A DNA stretch of 64,000 bases from Novosphingobium sp. SG751A (GTDB lineage: Bacteria; Pseudomonadota; Alphaproteobacteria; Sphingomonadales; Sphingomonadaceae): NCBI RefSeq assembly GCF_013149295.1, contig NZ_JABGCB010000005.1:248001-312000 (forward strand). Reading direction: 5' to 3'. Positions 1 to 8,066 of the stretch are shown here, piece by piece. How positions within the stretch are numbered: the stretch's first letter is position 1; each line of letters begins with the position of its first letter. The notes under the pieces are model-generated. The model was not told where the DNA came from, did no database searches, and saw only the letters and a list, made by a program, of their open reading frames with translations. Made by a program: the position numbers and the translations under genes.

Positions 1-925
1 CGGGGTGCTTGAGCGCGCATTCCCATTCCAGCACGGCCCAGCCGGCATAGTCATATTGGGCCATCTTGGAGAAGATCTGCGTGAAATCGACCTGACCGTC
101 GCCAAGGCTGCGGAAGCGGCCGGGGCGGTTGAGCCAGCTCTGATAGCCGCCATAGACGCCGCTGCGGCCCGACGGGCGGAACTCGGCATCCTTCACATGG
201 AAGCACTTGATGCGTTCGTGATAGATGTCGATAAACTGGACATAATCCAGACATTGCAGCACGAAATGCGAGGGATCATACAGGATGTTGGCGCGAGGGT
301 GGTTGTTCACGCGTTCGAGGAACATCTCGAAGGTCACGCCATCGTGCAGATCCTCGCCCGGATGGAGTTCGAAACCGACATCGACGCCGTTTTCGTCAAA
401 CACATCAAGGATCGGCTTCCAACGGCGGGCCAATTCGTCAAACGCATCCTCGACCAGACCGGCAGGGCGCTGGGGCCAGGGATAGACATAGGGCCATGCC
501 AGCGCGCCGGGGAAGGACGCATGGGTGGTCAGGCCCAGGCGCTGCGAAGCCTTGGCGGCAAAGTGCATCTGCTCGACAGCCCATGCCTGACGCGCGGCGG
601 GATTGCCGCGCACATGCTCGGCGGCGAAACCGTCGAATTGTGCGTCATAGGCGGGGTGAACCGCGACCAACTGCCCCTGAAGGTGGGTGGAAAGTTCGGT
701 GATCTCCAGCCCCTTATCGGCCAGCATCCCCTTGATGTCGTCGCAATAGGTCTGGCTCTCGGCCGCTTTGGCCAGATCGAACAGGCGCCCGTCCCAGCTC
801 GGGATCTGGATGCCCTTATAGCCCAGACCCGCCATATAATCGGCAATGGCGGGCAGCGAATTGAACGGCGCGGCATCGCCTGCGAATTGGGCGAGGAAGA
901 TGCCGGGGCCTTTGATGGTCTTCAT
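1..925 (-). CDS. Sugar phosphate isomerase/epimerase (TIM barrel), 3' end outside window
   Basis: Reading leftward from the ATG at 925 gives about 308 codons with no stop before the window edge, so the C-terminus is missing. The product begins MKTIKGPGIFLAQF and has no signal peptide, so it should be cytoplasmic. Internal stretches such as GFELHPGEDLHDG, NILYDPSHF and CFHVKDAEF match the xylose-isomerase-like TIM-barrel family, where these His/Glu/Asp positions bind a divalent metal. A strong ribosome site (AAGGAA) lies 8-9 bases before the start. The gene follows the Gfo/Idh gene by 12 bases, so the two are probably co-transcribed. Such pairs act in inositol and keto-sugar catabolism; the exact substrate cannot be read here. 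Confidence 0.85.
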   Translation of the reverse strand, partial: MKTIKGPGIFLAQFAGDAAPFNSLPAIADYMAGLGYKGIQIPSWDGRLFDLAKAAESQTYCDDIKGMLADKGLEITELSTHLQGQLVAVHPAYDAQFDGFAAEHVRGNPAARQAWAVEQMHFAAKASQRLGLTTHASFPGALAWPYVYPWPQRPAGLVEDAFDELARRWKPILDVFDENGVDVGFELHPGEDLHDGVTFEMFLERVNNHPRANILYDPSHFVLQCLDYVQFIDIYHERIKCFHVKDAEFRPSGRSGVYGGYQSWLNRPGRFRSLGDGQVDFTQIFSKMAQYDYAGWAVLEWECALKHP

Positions 926-937
926 GAAATCGGTTCC

Positions 938-2053
938 TTAAACCGTGAATTTGGTCCAGCCCGCGCCTGCCTGAGACAGGGCCACGGACTGTTCGATCAG
1001 CGCCATGCCGCGCAGGCCATCGGCGATGCCGGGGACGAGCGAGCCTTCCTCGCCCCGGATCTGGCGCGCGAAATCGCGATAGAGATTGGCGAAGGCTTCG
1101 AGATAGCCTTCGGGGTGGCCGCCGGGGGTACGGCTGGCGCGGACGGCATCGGCGCCAAGGCCGGGGTCGCCCGCCTGCACCAACTCGCTGCGGCCGTCAT
1201 CGTGATAGATCCAGAGCATGTTCGGATCTTCCTGACGCCAGCGCAGGGCCGCCTTTTCGCCATAGATGCGGATGGTCAGGCCGTTACGCTCGCCCACCGA
1301 AATCTGGCTGGCGAGCAAGGCGCCGCGCGCGCCATTGGCAAAGCGCAGCAGGATCTGGCAATCGTCATCGACCCGGCGGCCCGGAACGACCGTGCCCAGA
1401 TCGGCAAGGATCTCGCTCACCTGAAGGCCGGTGATGAATTCGGCCAGATGGAAGGCATGGACGCCGATGTCCGCCACGCAGCCGCCCACGCCCGAGCGCG
1501 CCGGATCGCCGCGCCATTCGGCCTGCTTGCCGGTCTCGGGCTTGGACAGCCAGCCCTGCGGATATTCGACCACAACCTTGCGAATCGCGCCCAGAGCGCC
1601 CGCGGCAATGCGCGCGCGCGCCTCGCGCACCAGCGGATAGCCCGAATAGGTGTAGGTCAGCGCAAAGGGCTTGCCCGCCTTTTCCACGATCTCGGCCAGT
1701 TCATGGGCCTGTGCCAGAGTGGTTGTCGCGGGCTTGTCGCAGATCACCGCGAAACCAGCCTCCAGCGCGGCCTTGGCGGCGGGCAGGTGCATGTGGTTAG
1801 GCGTGGTGATCGCCACGAAATCAATCGGATCGCTGCGCTTGGCTTCTTCGGCCAGCATGGTGGCGATGTCGGCATAGGCGCGCGAGGGATCGATGCGATA
1901 GGCCTCGCCCGCCGCGCGCGACTTTTCCGCGCTGGAGCTGAAGGCGCCCGCCACCAGCTCGATCTCGCGGTCCAGCTCCGCCGCTATCCGATGCACCGGG
2001 CCGATAAACGCACCCGGACCACCACCGATCATTCCCATCCGCAAGCGGCGCAT
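938..2053 (-). CDS. Gfo/Idh/MocA family NAD(P)-dependent oxidoreductase
   Basis: The 371-residue product opens with a Rossmann nucleotide-binding segment (MGMIGGGPGAFIGPVHR, residues about 6-22). Around residue 115 it has the CDKP motif, equivalent to the family's EKP motif carrying the catalytic lysine. The C-terminal half shows the usual alpha/beta fold with a GVGGCVADIGVHAF stretch near the substrate site. Length is normal and no signal peptide is seen, so it works in the cytoplasm. Relatives interconvert sugar or inositol hydroxyls and ketones. Beside a GMC/subunit-3 dehydrogenase the attractive role is NAD(P)H reduction of a 3-keto sugar; this is inference. A good ribosome site (AAGGAGAG) precedes the ATG, and paired palindromes lie just upstream (2069-2113). 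Confidence 0.9.
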   Translation of the reverse strand: MRRLRMGMIGGGPGAFIGPVHRIAAELDREIELVAGAFSSSAEKSRAAGEAYRIDPSRAYADIATMLAEEAKRSDPIDFVAITTPNHMHLPAAKAALEAGFAVICDKPATTTLAQAHELAEIVEKAGKPFALTYTYSGYPLVREARARIAAGALGAIRKVVVEYPQGWLSKPETGKQAEWRGDPARSGVGGCVADIGVHAFHLAEFITGLQVSEILADLGTVVPGRRVDDDCQILLRFANGARGALLASQISVGERNGLTIRIYGEKAALRWRQEDPNMLWIYHDDGRSELVQAGDPGLGADAVRASRTPGGHPEGYLEAFANLYRDFARQIRGEEGSLVPGIADGLRGMALIEQSVALSQAGAGWTKFTV

Positions 2054-2068
2054 TTCACTCTCCTTGGA

Positions 2069-2113
2069 GACAGGCTATCCTGCCTGTCAATAATCAGAAT
2101 TGCTATTCTGATT
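2069..2113. repeat. Two adjacent short palindromes upstream of the Gfo/Idh gene
   Basis: GACAGGC (2069-2075) and GCCTGTC (2082-2088) are perfect 7-base arms around a 6-base centre. AATCAGAAT (2092-2100) and ATTCTGATT (2105-2113) are perfect 9-base arms around TGCT. A minus-strand TTGACA (2085-2090) lies between them. They may be operators or leader-RNA hairpins of the Gfo/Idh-isomerase unit. Neither has the TTG-AAACG core of the LacI-type sites in this locus. Confidence 0.5.
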
Positions 2114-2190
2114 TATTCCTCGCCTCGTCCAATCTGTCAAGTCCGACGGCCACGGGCAGGCATGAAGCGCCCGTGGCCGTCATCGACCCG

Positions 2191-3153
2191 TTAAGCGACG
2201 AATTTGGCCAGATAATCGTGGCTGATCTTCATCGAATCGAACCGGTCGCGCGTGAAGGGGGCTTCCTGTTCGACATAGAAATTCTCGACCCCCGATTCCA
2301 CACAGGCGGGCAGGATCTTGTGCCAGTTGAGCATGCCAAGGCCGACTTCGGCCGGGTCCTGGCTCAGCGCGTAATTGGTCTTGGTCGAGGCCTTGATGTC
2401 CTTGAGGTGGACCATCTTGATCCGGCCCTTCAACCGGCGGATTTCGGCCGCCGGGTCCAGCCCGCCTGCCGCCGCCCAGCCCAGATCGAGTTCAAGGAAC
2501 ACCAGTTTGGGGTCCAGTTCGCCCAGCAGCACGTCCCAGCCCGTGGTGCCGCCCTGCGGACGGAATTCCATGTTGTGGTTGTGATAGCCGAGATCGATGC
2601 CATAGGGCTTGAGCGCGTGGGCGCGTTCGTTGAGCAACCCGCCCAGACGCTTCCACATGTCCAGACCGCCCGCATCAATCGCGGCAACCAGAGCGGCGCG
2701 CATGTCGCCGCCGGGGGCCACTGCGAAATTATCGGGCAGCAAAGGGATCGGCAGAACCGCCTTGCGAATGCCCAGCGTGCCCAGCGCATCGGCGATTTCC
2801 TGCGGGCTGCTCATCAGCGTGAGAGAACCGGCGGGCAGGCGCTGAGGCATGCCCATGTGGATCGAGCCAAAGCGGACGCCCGCCGCATCGGCATCGGCCC
2901 GCAGGTCCTTGGGAGAGCGGCCATAGAGGCCGGGCAGTTCGAAATCGGTATAGCCGATCGCGGCAAGGCGCTTGAGCGTGCCGCCCAGATCCTTTTGCGC
3001 GGCCTCGCCCAGCGCATAGAGCTGGACGCCCAGCGGCTTGTTGATGCGCTTGAACAGCGGCGTGCGCGGGGCGCCAAAGGCTGGAACAGCGGCCGCAAGG
3101 CCGGTTGCGCCCATGGCGGCCAACAGGCCACGGCGATTAAGATTGATGGTCAT
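2191..3153 (-). CDS. Tat-exported sugar phosphate isomerase/epimerase-like protein
   Basis: The 320-residue product starts with a twin-arginine signal: R7-R8 in NRRGLLAAMG, a hydrophobic stretch and an AFGA-type cleavage region near residue 27. It should therefore be folded and metal-loaded before export to the periplasm. The mature part is a xylose-isomerase-like TIM barrel, with GVQLYALGEAAQKD, DLGYHNHNMEF, VFLELDLGWA and KMVHLKDIK carrying the expected His/Glu/Asp metal ligands. The start overlaps the stop of the MFS gene by one base (TGATG), showing translational coupling. A periplasmic member next to an exported GMC dehydrogenase suggests action on an oxidised glycoside, possibly as a lyase or isomerase. 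That function is inferred. Confidence 0.87.
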   Translation of the reverse strand: MTINLNRRGLLAAMGATGLAAAVPAFGAPRTPLFKRINKPLGVQLYALGEAAQKDLGGTLKRLAAIGYTDFELPGLYGRSPKDLRADADAAGVRFGSIHMGMPQRLPAGSLTLMSSPQEIADALGTLGIRKAVLPIPLLPDNFAVAPGGDMRAALVAAIDAGGLDMWKRLGGLLNERAHALKPYGIDLGYHNHNMEFRPQGGTTGWDVLLGELDPKLVFLELDLGWAAAGGLDPAAEIRRLKGRIKMVHLKDIKASTKTNYALSQDPAEVGLGMLNWHKILPACVESGVENFYVEQEAPFTRDRFDSMKISHDYLAKFVA

Positions 3154-4388
3154 CAGGCGTCCTCCAGAGCCCCGGCCGGTGCGGCCGTTGGCGGGTGAAA
3201 AGCAAAGGCCAGAACCAGCGCGCCCAGCGTGGCAAGGCCGGCAGGCACAAGGAACAGCGTGCGGTAATCCACAATCCCGTCAACGCCGGTCAGTCGGGCG
3301 ACAAGGTTGGGGAACAAGGAGCTGGCCACCATATTGCCGACGCCAAGGATCAGCAGGTTGAACAGGCCCTGCGCGCTCGAACGCACGTCCTTGGGGAAGG
3401 CTTCGTCCACGAAGATGTAAACCGTGGCGAAGAAGAAGGCGTAGCAGATGCCGTGCAGCAATTGCACCGCGACGATCGAGGCTACGCTGTCCGACAGGAA
3501 GGAGAAGGCGAGGAAGCGCGCGGCGTGGCCCAGAATGCCCACGATCATCGTCTTGCGCCAGCCCAGCTTGCCCAGCACCGTGCCCAGCACCAGCATGGTC
3601 AGCACTTCGGCGATCTGGCCCAGCGAGAGGACCACCATCGACAGATTGCCCGCGATGCCCACGCGGTTGGTCAGAAACGCGTCGGCCATCACGAAATAGC
3701 CGTTATGCACGACCGAATCGATGAAAGTGACGAAGAACAGCACCGCCACGAAGGGCTTTTTGAGCAGGCCCAGCGCCCGGCGCCATGCCAGCGCATCGAC
3801 ATCATCGCCGCCCTTCTTGGGCGGGGTGTGGGGCAGGGTGAGCGAGAAAGCCGCCAGCACCAGCGAGATCACGCCCGACACGATAAAGATCGAGCGGACT
3901 TCTTCCGGCCCCGAATGCGCGCCCAGAATGAACACGAAGGGCCAGGAGGCCATCACCCAGCCCACGGTGCCGCCCGCGCGGACCGTGCCGAAATCCTTGC
4001 CTTCCTTCAGGTTGGCAAAGGCGATCGTGTTGGTCACCGACAGGGTGGGCACGTAAACAAGGCTATAGGCCAGATAAAAGGCGAAGAAAGGCATGAAGGC
4101 GGTCGAATAGGCCGCGCCCAGCATGCACAGGCCGCCGATCAGATGGCTGGCGGCCAAAAAGCGTTCAGCGGCGAAGTGGCGGTCGGCAAAGTGATTCGAA
4201 AAGAAAATGCCCACGACCGAGGCAATGCCCCAGCATGAGCCGACAAGTGCCTGTTGTCCTGCGGAAAAGCCGAGCATCCCCATGTAAGGAAACAATTTCG
4301 GCGCCCAAGCCCCCCAGATGGCAAGCTGCAATGCCATCATGATGAAAAGGCTTATTTTTCGGGTCTGCGATGAAGTGGTTGTTGACAA
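3153..4388 (-). CDS. MFS transporter of the nucleoside:H+ symporter (NupG/XapB-like) type
   Basis: This is an integral inner-membrane protein with about 12 hydrophobic segments. The first, starting at MMALQLAIWGAW, resembles the N-terminus of NupG and XapB, where a FLQ..IWGSW pattern opens helix 1. The likely substrate is therefore a sugar-like molecule carried with protons. I place the start at the TTG at 4388, which follows a ribosome-like GAGGACGAGG. The ATG pair at 4340/4337 and a TTG at 4448 are alternatives, and the latter would cover the divergent promoter. The gene is translationally coupled to the Tat-exported isomerase downstream. A LacI-type box lies 25-40 bases upstream, so it is probably induced with the GMC dehydrogenase genes. 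Confidence 0.85.
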   Translation of the reverse strand: MSTTTSSQTRKISLFIMMALQLAIWGAWAPKLFPYMGMLGFSAGQQALVGSCWGIASVVGIFFSNHFADRHFAAERFLAASHLIGGLCMLGAAYSTAFMPFFAFYLAYSLVYVPTLSVTNTIAFANLKEGKDFGTVRAGGTVGWVMASWPFVFILGAHSGPEEVRSIFIVSGVISLVLAAFSLTLPHTPPKKGGDDVDALAWRRALGLLKKPFVAVLFFVTFIDSVVHNGYFVMADAFLTNRVGIAGNLSMVVLSLGQIAEVLTMLVLGTVLGKLGWRKTMIVGILGHAARFLAFSFLSDSVASIVAVQLLHGICYAFFFATVYIFVDEAFPKDVRSSAQGLFNLLILGVGNMVASSLFPNLVARLTGVDGIVDYRTLFLVPAGLATLGALVLAFAFHPPTAAPAGALEDA

Positions 4389-4411
4389 GGCCTCGTCCTC
4401 TGTCCCATATT
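4382..4411 (+). promoter_or_regulatory. Predicted sigma70-type promoter for the dehydrogenase genes
   Basis: TTGACA (4382-4387) and CATATT (4406-4411) are separated by 18 bases and point toward the gene at 4475. The -35 box matches consensus exactly and the -10 box moderately. A LacI-type palindrome begins two bases after the -10 box, where a bound repressor would block initiation. Confidence 0.5.
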
Positions 4412-4412
4412 T

Positions 4413-4428
4413 TTGTAAACGTTGCCAG
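4413..4428. promoter_or_regulatory. LacI-type operator, divergent MFS / dehydrogenase promoter
   Basis: TTGTAAACGTTGCCAG is an imperfect palindrome centred on CG at 4420/4421. Its left half, TTG-T-AAACG, matches the two boxes upstream of the TonB receptor gene (7892, 7969). The central CG and AAACG halves are typical of LacI/GalR-family operators. The regulator is presumably the LacI protein encoded at 6752. Confidence 0.6.
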
Positions 4429-4474
4429 AACGCAATGGCATCGGTCAAGAATCAAATTTCGGGAAGAGGAGAAG

Positions 4475-5023
4475 ATGAGGATGATCGAACTCGATCGCCG
4501 TCACATGCTTGAAGGTCTTGCGGCGCTTATCGGCCTGTCGGCGCTGCCCGCCGATGCCCTTGCGGCTGCTGCGAAAAAGCCTCCTCTGCTGGACGCCCCC
4601 ACCACCGCGCTGCTGGCCGCCGTCAGCGACACGTTCATTCCGCGCACCGACACGCCCGGCGCTGTTCAGGTCAAGGTGCCCGCCACGGTTGACGCCTTGC
4701 TGCGCGACTGGGCCAATCCGGCGCATCGCGCTGCGCATCTGGCCGCGCTCAAGGCCATCGACACGGCCGCCCGCGCCAAGACCGGCAAGCCCTTTGCCCT
4801 GCTGACCCCGGCGGCGCGCAAGACGTTCCTGACCGGCTATGATCTGGAGAACTTCTCCAATCCCGATTACTATAAGCTCAAGGACCTGCTGGTCACCGCC
4901 TATTACATGAGCGAACCGGGGGCTACGGTCGAATTGCGCTACGAGCATGTGCCCGGCGCGTGGGAGCCTTCGATTCCCCTGACCAAGGATACGCGCGCCT
5001 GGGCCGGGCATAACGTCGGCTGA
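4475..5023 (+). CDS. Gluconate 2-dehydrogenase subunit 3 family protein (Tat signal)
   Basis: The 182-residue product has a twin-arginine signal, R8-R9 in DRRHMLEGL, a hydrophobic stretch and an ALA-type cleavage region near residue 28. The mature part matches the small subunit of membrane sugar dehydrogenases (gluconate, sorbitol, glucoside 3-dehydrogenase), with LLAAVSDTFIPRTDTPGA and a C-terminal YEHVPGAWEPSIPL stretch. In this family the small subunit carries the only export signal and takes the GMC flavoprotein with it through Tat. I start at the ATG at 4475 because AGAGGAGAAG directly precedes it; longer forms would run through the promoter. The GMC gene follows after 22 bases, so the two should form one complex. 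Confidence 0.88.
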   Translation: MRMIELDRRHMLEGLAALIGLSALPADALAAAAKKPPLLDAPTTALLAAVSDTFIPRTDTPGAVQVKVPATVDALLRDWANPAHRAAHLAALKAIDTAARAKTGKPFALLTPAARKTFLTGYDLENFSNPDYYKLKDLLVTAYYMSEPGATVELRYEHVPGAWEPSIPLTKDTRAWAGHNVG

Positions 5024-5045
5024 TAAGAAATCTTGGGAGAGTAAA

Positions 5046-6731
5046 ATGTTCGACGCCATTGTTATCGGCTCTGGGATGAGCGGCGGGATGGCCGCCAAGG
5101 AATTGTGCGAACTGGGCCTGAAGACGCTCGTGCTGGAGCGCGGCCGCAAGATTGAGCATGGCGCGTCCTATAATGACTGGATGCAGCCGTGGGACCTGCC
5201 CAATGGCGGGGGCGTGCCTGAGGAAGTGCTGGAAAAGGACTATCCGATCCAGCGCCAGTGCTATGCCGTCAATACCGCGACCCAGCAATATTGGGTCAAG
5301 GACAGCCGGCACCCCTATGAAACGCCCGAAAACAAGCCCTTTAGCTGGATTCGCGGTTATCATCTGGGCGGGCGCTCGATCATGTGGGGGCGTCAGACCT
5401 ATCGCCTGTCCGAAATGGACCTCAGCTCGAACGCGCGCGATGGTCATGGTGTGGACTGGCCTATCCGTTATGCCGATCTGGCGCCGTGGTATGACAAGGT
5501 GGAAACCTTCATCGGCGTGTCGGGCGAAAACGATGGTCTGGCCCAATTGCCCGATGGCAAGTTCCTGCCCGTGATGCCGATGACCGATGGCGAAAAGCTG
5601 TTCAAGACGGCGGTGGAAAAGAGCTTTGCGGGCCGCAAGGTCATCATGGGGCGCTGCGCCCACCTGACCCAGCCCCAGCCGCACCATATCGAATTGGGCC
5701 GCAATCCGTGCCAGTATCGCTCGCTGTGCGAACGCGGCTGCTCGTTCGGCGCTTATCATTCCAGCCTGTCCTCCTCGCTGCCCGCCGCCACGCGGACCGG
5801 CAATCTGACGCTGGTGACGGACGCCATCGTGCATTCGATCATCACCGATCCGAAAACCGGCAAGGCCACCGGCGTGCGCGTGATCGATCAGAACACCAAG
5901 AAGGCCACGACCTATGAGGCCAAGGTGGTGTTCCTGTGCGCCTCGACCATCGGCAGCGCGCAGGTGCTGCTGCAATCGGCCAATGAAGCCAATCCGCGCG
6001 GCCTGGCCAACAGTTCGGATCAGGTGGGCCGCAATCTGATGGACCACGTTTATGGCCCGAGCGTGATGGCGGTGATGGATGGTCCTGAAACCTTCCACCG
6101 CGGCCGCCGCCCCAATGGCATCTATATTCCGCGCTATCGCAACCTTGATGGTCAGACCGAGAGCTATCTGCGCGGCTATGGTTATCAAGGCCGGGTGATG
6201 CGTCAGGGGTGGCATGGTGTGGCCATGGGCGCGCCGGGCGTGGGCGCCGAGTTGAAGGAACGTATCCGCCATCCGGGCGCATGGATGGTGGGCTTGTCGG
6301 GTTTTGGCGAAATGCTGCCCAATCCGGAAAACCGCGTCACGCTGAACGCGACCAAGAAGGATGAATGGGGTCTGCCGCTGCTCAATATCCATTGCGAGCA
6401 TGGCGAGAATGACAAGGAACTGGGCCGCCGCATTCTGGAGGACGCCAAGGCCATGGTCACGGCCGCAGGCGGTCGCATCATCAAGGAAAGCGGCAAGCTG
6501 CACCCGCCGGGCCTTGGCATTCACGAAATGGGCACCGCGCGTATGGGCCACGATCCCAAGACCAGCGTGCTCAACAAGCACAATCAGGCTCATGACGTGC
6601 CCAACCTGTTCATCACCGACGGTGCGGCCATGACGTCGAGCGGTTGCCAGAACCCCTCGCTGACCTATATGGCGATGTCGGCTCGGGCGGCCAATTACGC
6701 TTCGGAACTTCTGAAAGCGGGCACGATCTGA
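5046..6731 (+). CDS. GMC oxidoreductase, large subunit of a periplasmic sugar/glycoside dehydrogenase
   Basis: The 561-residue flavoprotein begins directly with the FAD dinucleotide motif (G8-x-G10-x-x-G13) and has no signal peptide of its own. The family's GGRSIMWGRQTYR segment and the C-terminal HEMGTARMG and CQNPSLT motifs are present. They supply the conserved pair H493 and N536 at the flavin active site. It resembles the catalytic subunits of gluconate 2-dehydrogenase and glucoside 3-dehydrogenase. Together with the upstream Tat-signal subunit it should oxidise a sugar or glycoside on the periplasmic side. No cytochrome c subunit gene lies beside it, so the electron acceptor is unknown. 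Substrate and C3 regiochemistry are inferred from gene context. Confidence 0.9.
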   Translation: MFDAIVIGSGMSGGMAAKELCELGLKTLVLERGRKIEHGASYNDWMQPWDLPNGGGVPEEVLEKDYPIQRQCYAVNTATQQYWVKDSRHPYETPENKPFSWIRGYHLGGRSIMWGRQTYRLSEMDLSSNARDGHGVDWPIRYADLAPWYDKVETFIGVSGENDGLAQLPDGKFLPVMPMTDGEKLFKTAVEKSFAGRKVIMGRCAHLTQPQPHHIELGRNPCQYRSLCERGCSFGAYHSSLSSSLPAATRTGNLTLVTDAIVHSIITDPKTGKATGVRVIDQNTKKATTYEAKVVFLCASTIGSAQVLLQSANEANPRGLANSSDQVGRNLMDHVYGPSVMAVMDGPETFHRGRRPNGIYIPRYRNLDGQTESYLRGYGYQGRVMRQGWHGVAMGAPGVGAELKERIRHPGAWMVGLSGFGEMLPNPENRVTLNATKKDEWGLPLLNIHCEHGENDKELGRRILEDAKAMVTAAGGRIIKESGKLHPPGLGIHEMGTARMGHDPKTSVLNKHNQAHDVPNLFITDGAAMTSSGCQNPSLTYMAMSARAANYASELLKAGTI

Positions 6732-6751
6732 TAGAAGGAATACAGCAAAGC

Positions 6752-7780
6752 GTGGTCACCATTCGCGATATTGCCAAGCGTGCAGGCGTTTCGGTGGCCA
6801 CGGTTTCGCGAACATTGCGAGAGCCGGAGGCGGTGCGTCCGGCCAAGCGCGATGCGGTCAATCAGGCGATTGAGGAAATGAAATACGTGCCCAACGCAAT
6901 TGCCCAGCAATTGCGTCGGCCACGCCATGAAGCGATCATTGTGATCGTGCCCGAAATCGCCAACCCGTTCTTTTCCGAGATCGTGCAGAGCATCGAGAAT
7001 GTTGCGCATGAACTGGGCTACCGGGTCTTGATCGGCGAGACGCAGGGCAAGCAGGAACGCCTTGATTATTATGCAGAAATGGTCACATCGCGGGTGGCGG
7101 ACGGGCTGATTCTGCTCGGCTCGCTGCTGCCCTCGGTGGTGCGCGCCACGGTCAAGGCGGGCAAGCCTTTGCCCATGCCTCTGGTGCTGGCCTGCGAAAG
7201 CTATGCGGGGCTCAATTGCCCGCATGTGGTGATCGACAATGTGGCCGCCGCCAAGCTGGCGGTGCAGCATCTGATCGAAGTGGGCCGCAAGAAGATCGCC
7301 ACGATCACCGGGCCGATGGTCAATTCGCTGTGTGCGGACCGTTTGCGCGGCTATCACTCGGCGATGGTTGAGGCCGGATTGACCCCGGAGGCGGGGTGGA
7401 TCGTCGATGGCGATTTCTCCATCGAATCGGGCCATTCCGCGATGCTGCGCCTGCTCGAACTGGAATCGCGGCCTGATGCGGTGTTCTGCGCCAATGATGA
7501 AATGGCGATCGGTGCGCAGCAGGCGATTCAAGAAAAAGGCCTGACGATTCCGGGCGATATGGCCATTGTTGGCTTCGATGATCTGCGTTTTGGCGCCTAT
7601 GCTTCGCCGCCTTTGACGACGATTCGTCAGCCGACCAATGAATTGGGCGAAACGGCGATGCGGATGATCGACGCCATGTTGCATGATAAGCCCCTTACAG
7701 AGCAAAGTGTTGTATTGGCGCATCAGTTGATCGTCCGTCGATCTTCCGGGGCCCAGGAGCGTCTTGCATCGAATAAGTGA
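6752..7780 (+). CDS. LacI-family transcriptional regulator
   Basis: The 342-residue protein has an N-terminal LacI helix-turn-helix (TIRDIAKRAGVSVATVSRTL, about residues 3-22) and the hinge LRRPRHEAIIVIVPEIANPFF leading into a periplasmic-binding-protein-like effector domain. The late motifs FCANDEMAIGA and VGFDDL are typical. The start is the GTG at 6752, preceded by AGAAGG; earlier starts would overlap the GMC gene. The gene lies 20 bases after the GMC stop and precedes the TonB receptor. It is the obvious candidate to bind the three similar palindromes at 4413, 7892 and 7969 and release them on a pathway sugar. The effector is not known. Confidence 0.92.
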   Translation: MVTIRDIAKRAGVSVATVSRTLREPEAVRPAKRDAVNQAIEEMKYVPNAIAQQLRRPRHEAIIVIVPEIANPFFSEIVQSIENVAHELGYRVLIGETQGKQERLDYYAEMVTSRVADGLILLGSLLPSVVRATVKAGKPLPMPLVLACESYAGLNCPHVVIDNVAAAKLAVQHLIEVGRKKIATITGPMVNSLCADRLRGYHSAMVEAGLTPEAGWIVDGDFSIESGHSAMLRLLELESRPDAVFCANDEMAIGAQQAIQEKGLTIPGDMAIVGFDDLRFGAYASPPLTTIRQPTNELGETAMRMIDAMLHDKPLTEQSVVLAHQLIVRRSSGAQERLASNK

Positions 7781-7891
7781 AGTGGTTAGAGGATACAGCA
7801 CAGAAAGCGCGGAGCCAATCGATTGGCCCGGCATCAATGGAGAGGATGGAAAGGGGTTTGCGGCTTTGCGCCGCATTTATTTCCCGAAGTT

Positions 7892-7907
7892 TTGAAAACG
7901 ATACCAA
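7892..7907. promoter_or_regulatory. LacI-type operator 1 upstream of the TonB receptor gene
   Basis: TTGAAAACGATACCAA is an imperfect palindrome centred on CG at 7899/7900. Its left half matches the other two boxes and the right half is degenerate. Its centre is 77 bases from the second box (7969-7984). With the leader that follows, 7781-8066 holds no gene. Confidence 0.55.
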
Positions 7908-7968
7908 GCCTTGCTCTTGTCGCGACGGACGAGGGCTAGGGGGCAGTCCGTAGTAAGTTGTTGCCCAG

Positions 7969-7984
7969 TTGATAACGTTTTCAA
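7969..7984. promoter_or_regulatory. LacI-type operator 2 upstream of the TonB receptor gene
   Basis: TTGATAACGTTTTCAA is a nearly perfect palindrome centred on CG at 7976/7977, with one mismatched position pair. It is the best of the three LacI-type boxes and lies 82 bases before the TonB receptor start. Confidence 0.65.
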
Positions 7985-8066
7985 CCGATGGCCGCTGTCC
8001 CTGACGCTGTATTTACGGTGGCGGGGCGGCAAATTGAATTGCTTAAACAGGAGAGGGATAGGCAAT

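Noticed and set aside
4389..4448. The longest reading of the MFS gene starting at TTG 4448
   Set aside because: It would make the divergent promoter and operator part of the coding region, and the extra N-terminus has no family match.
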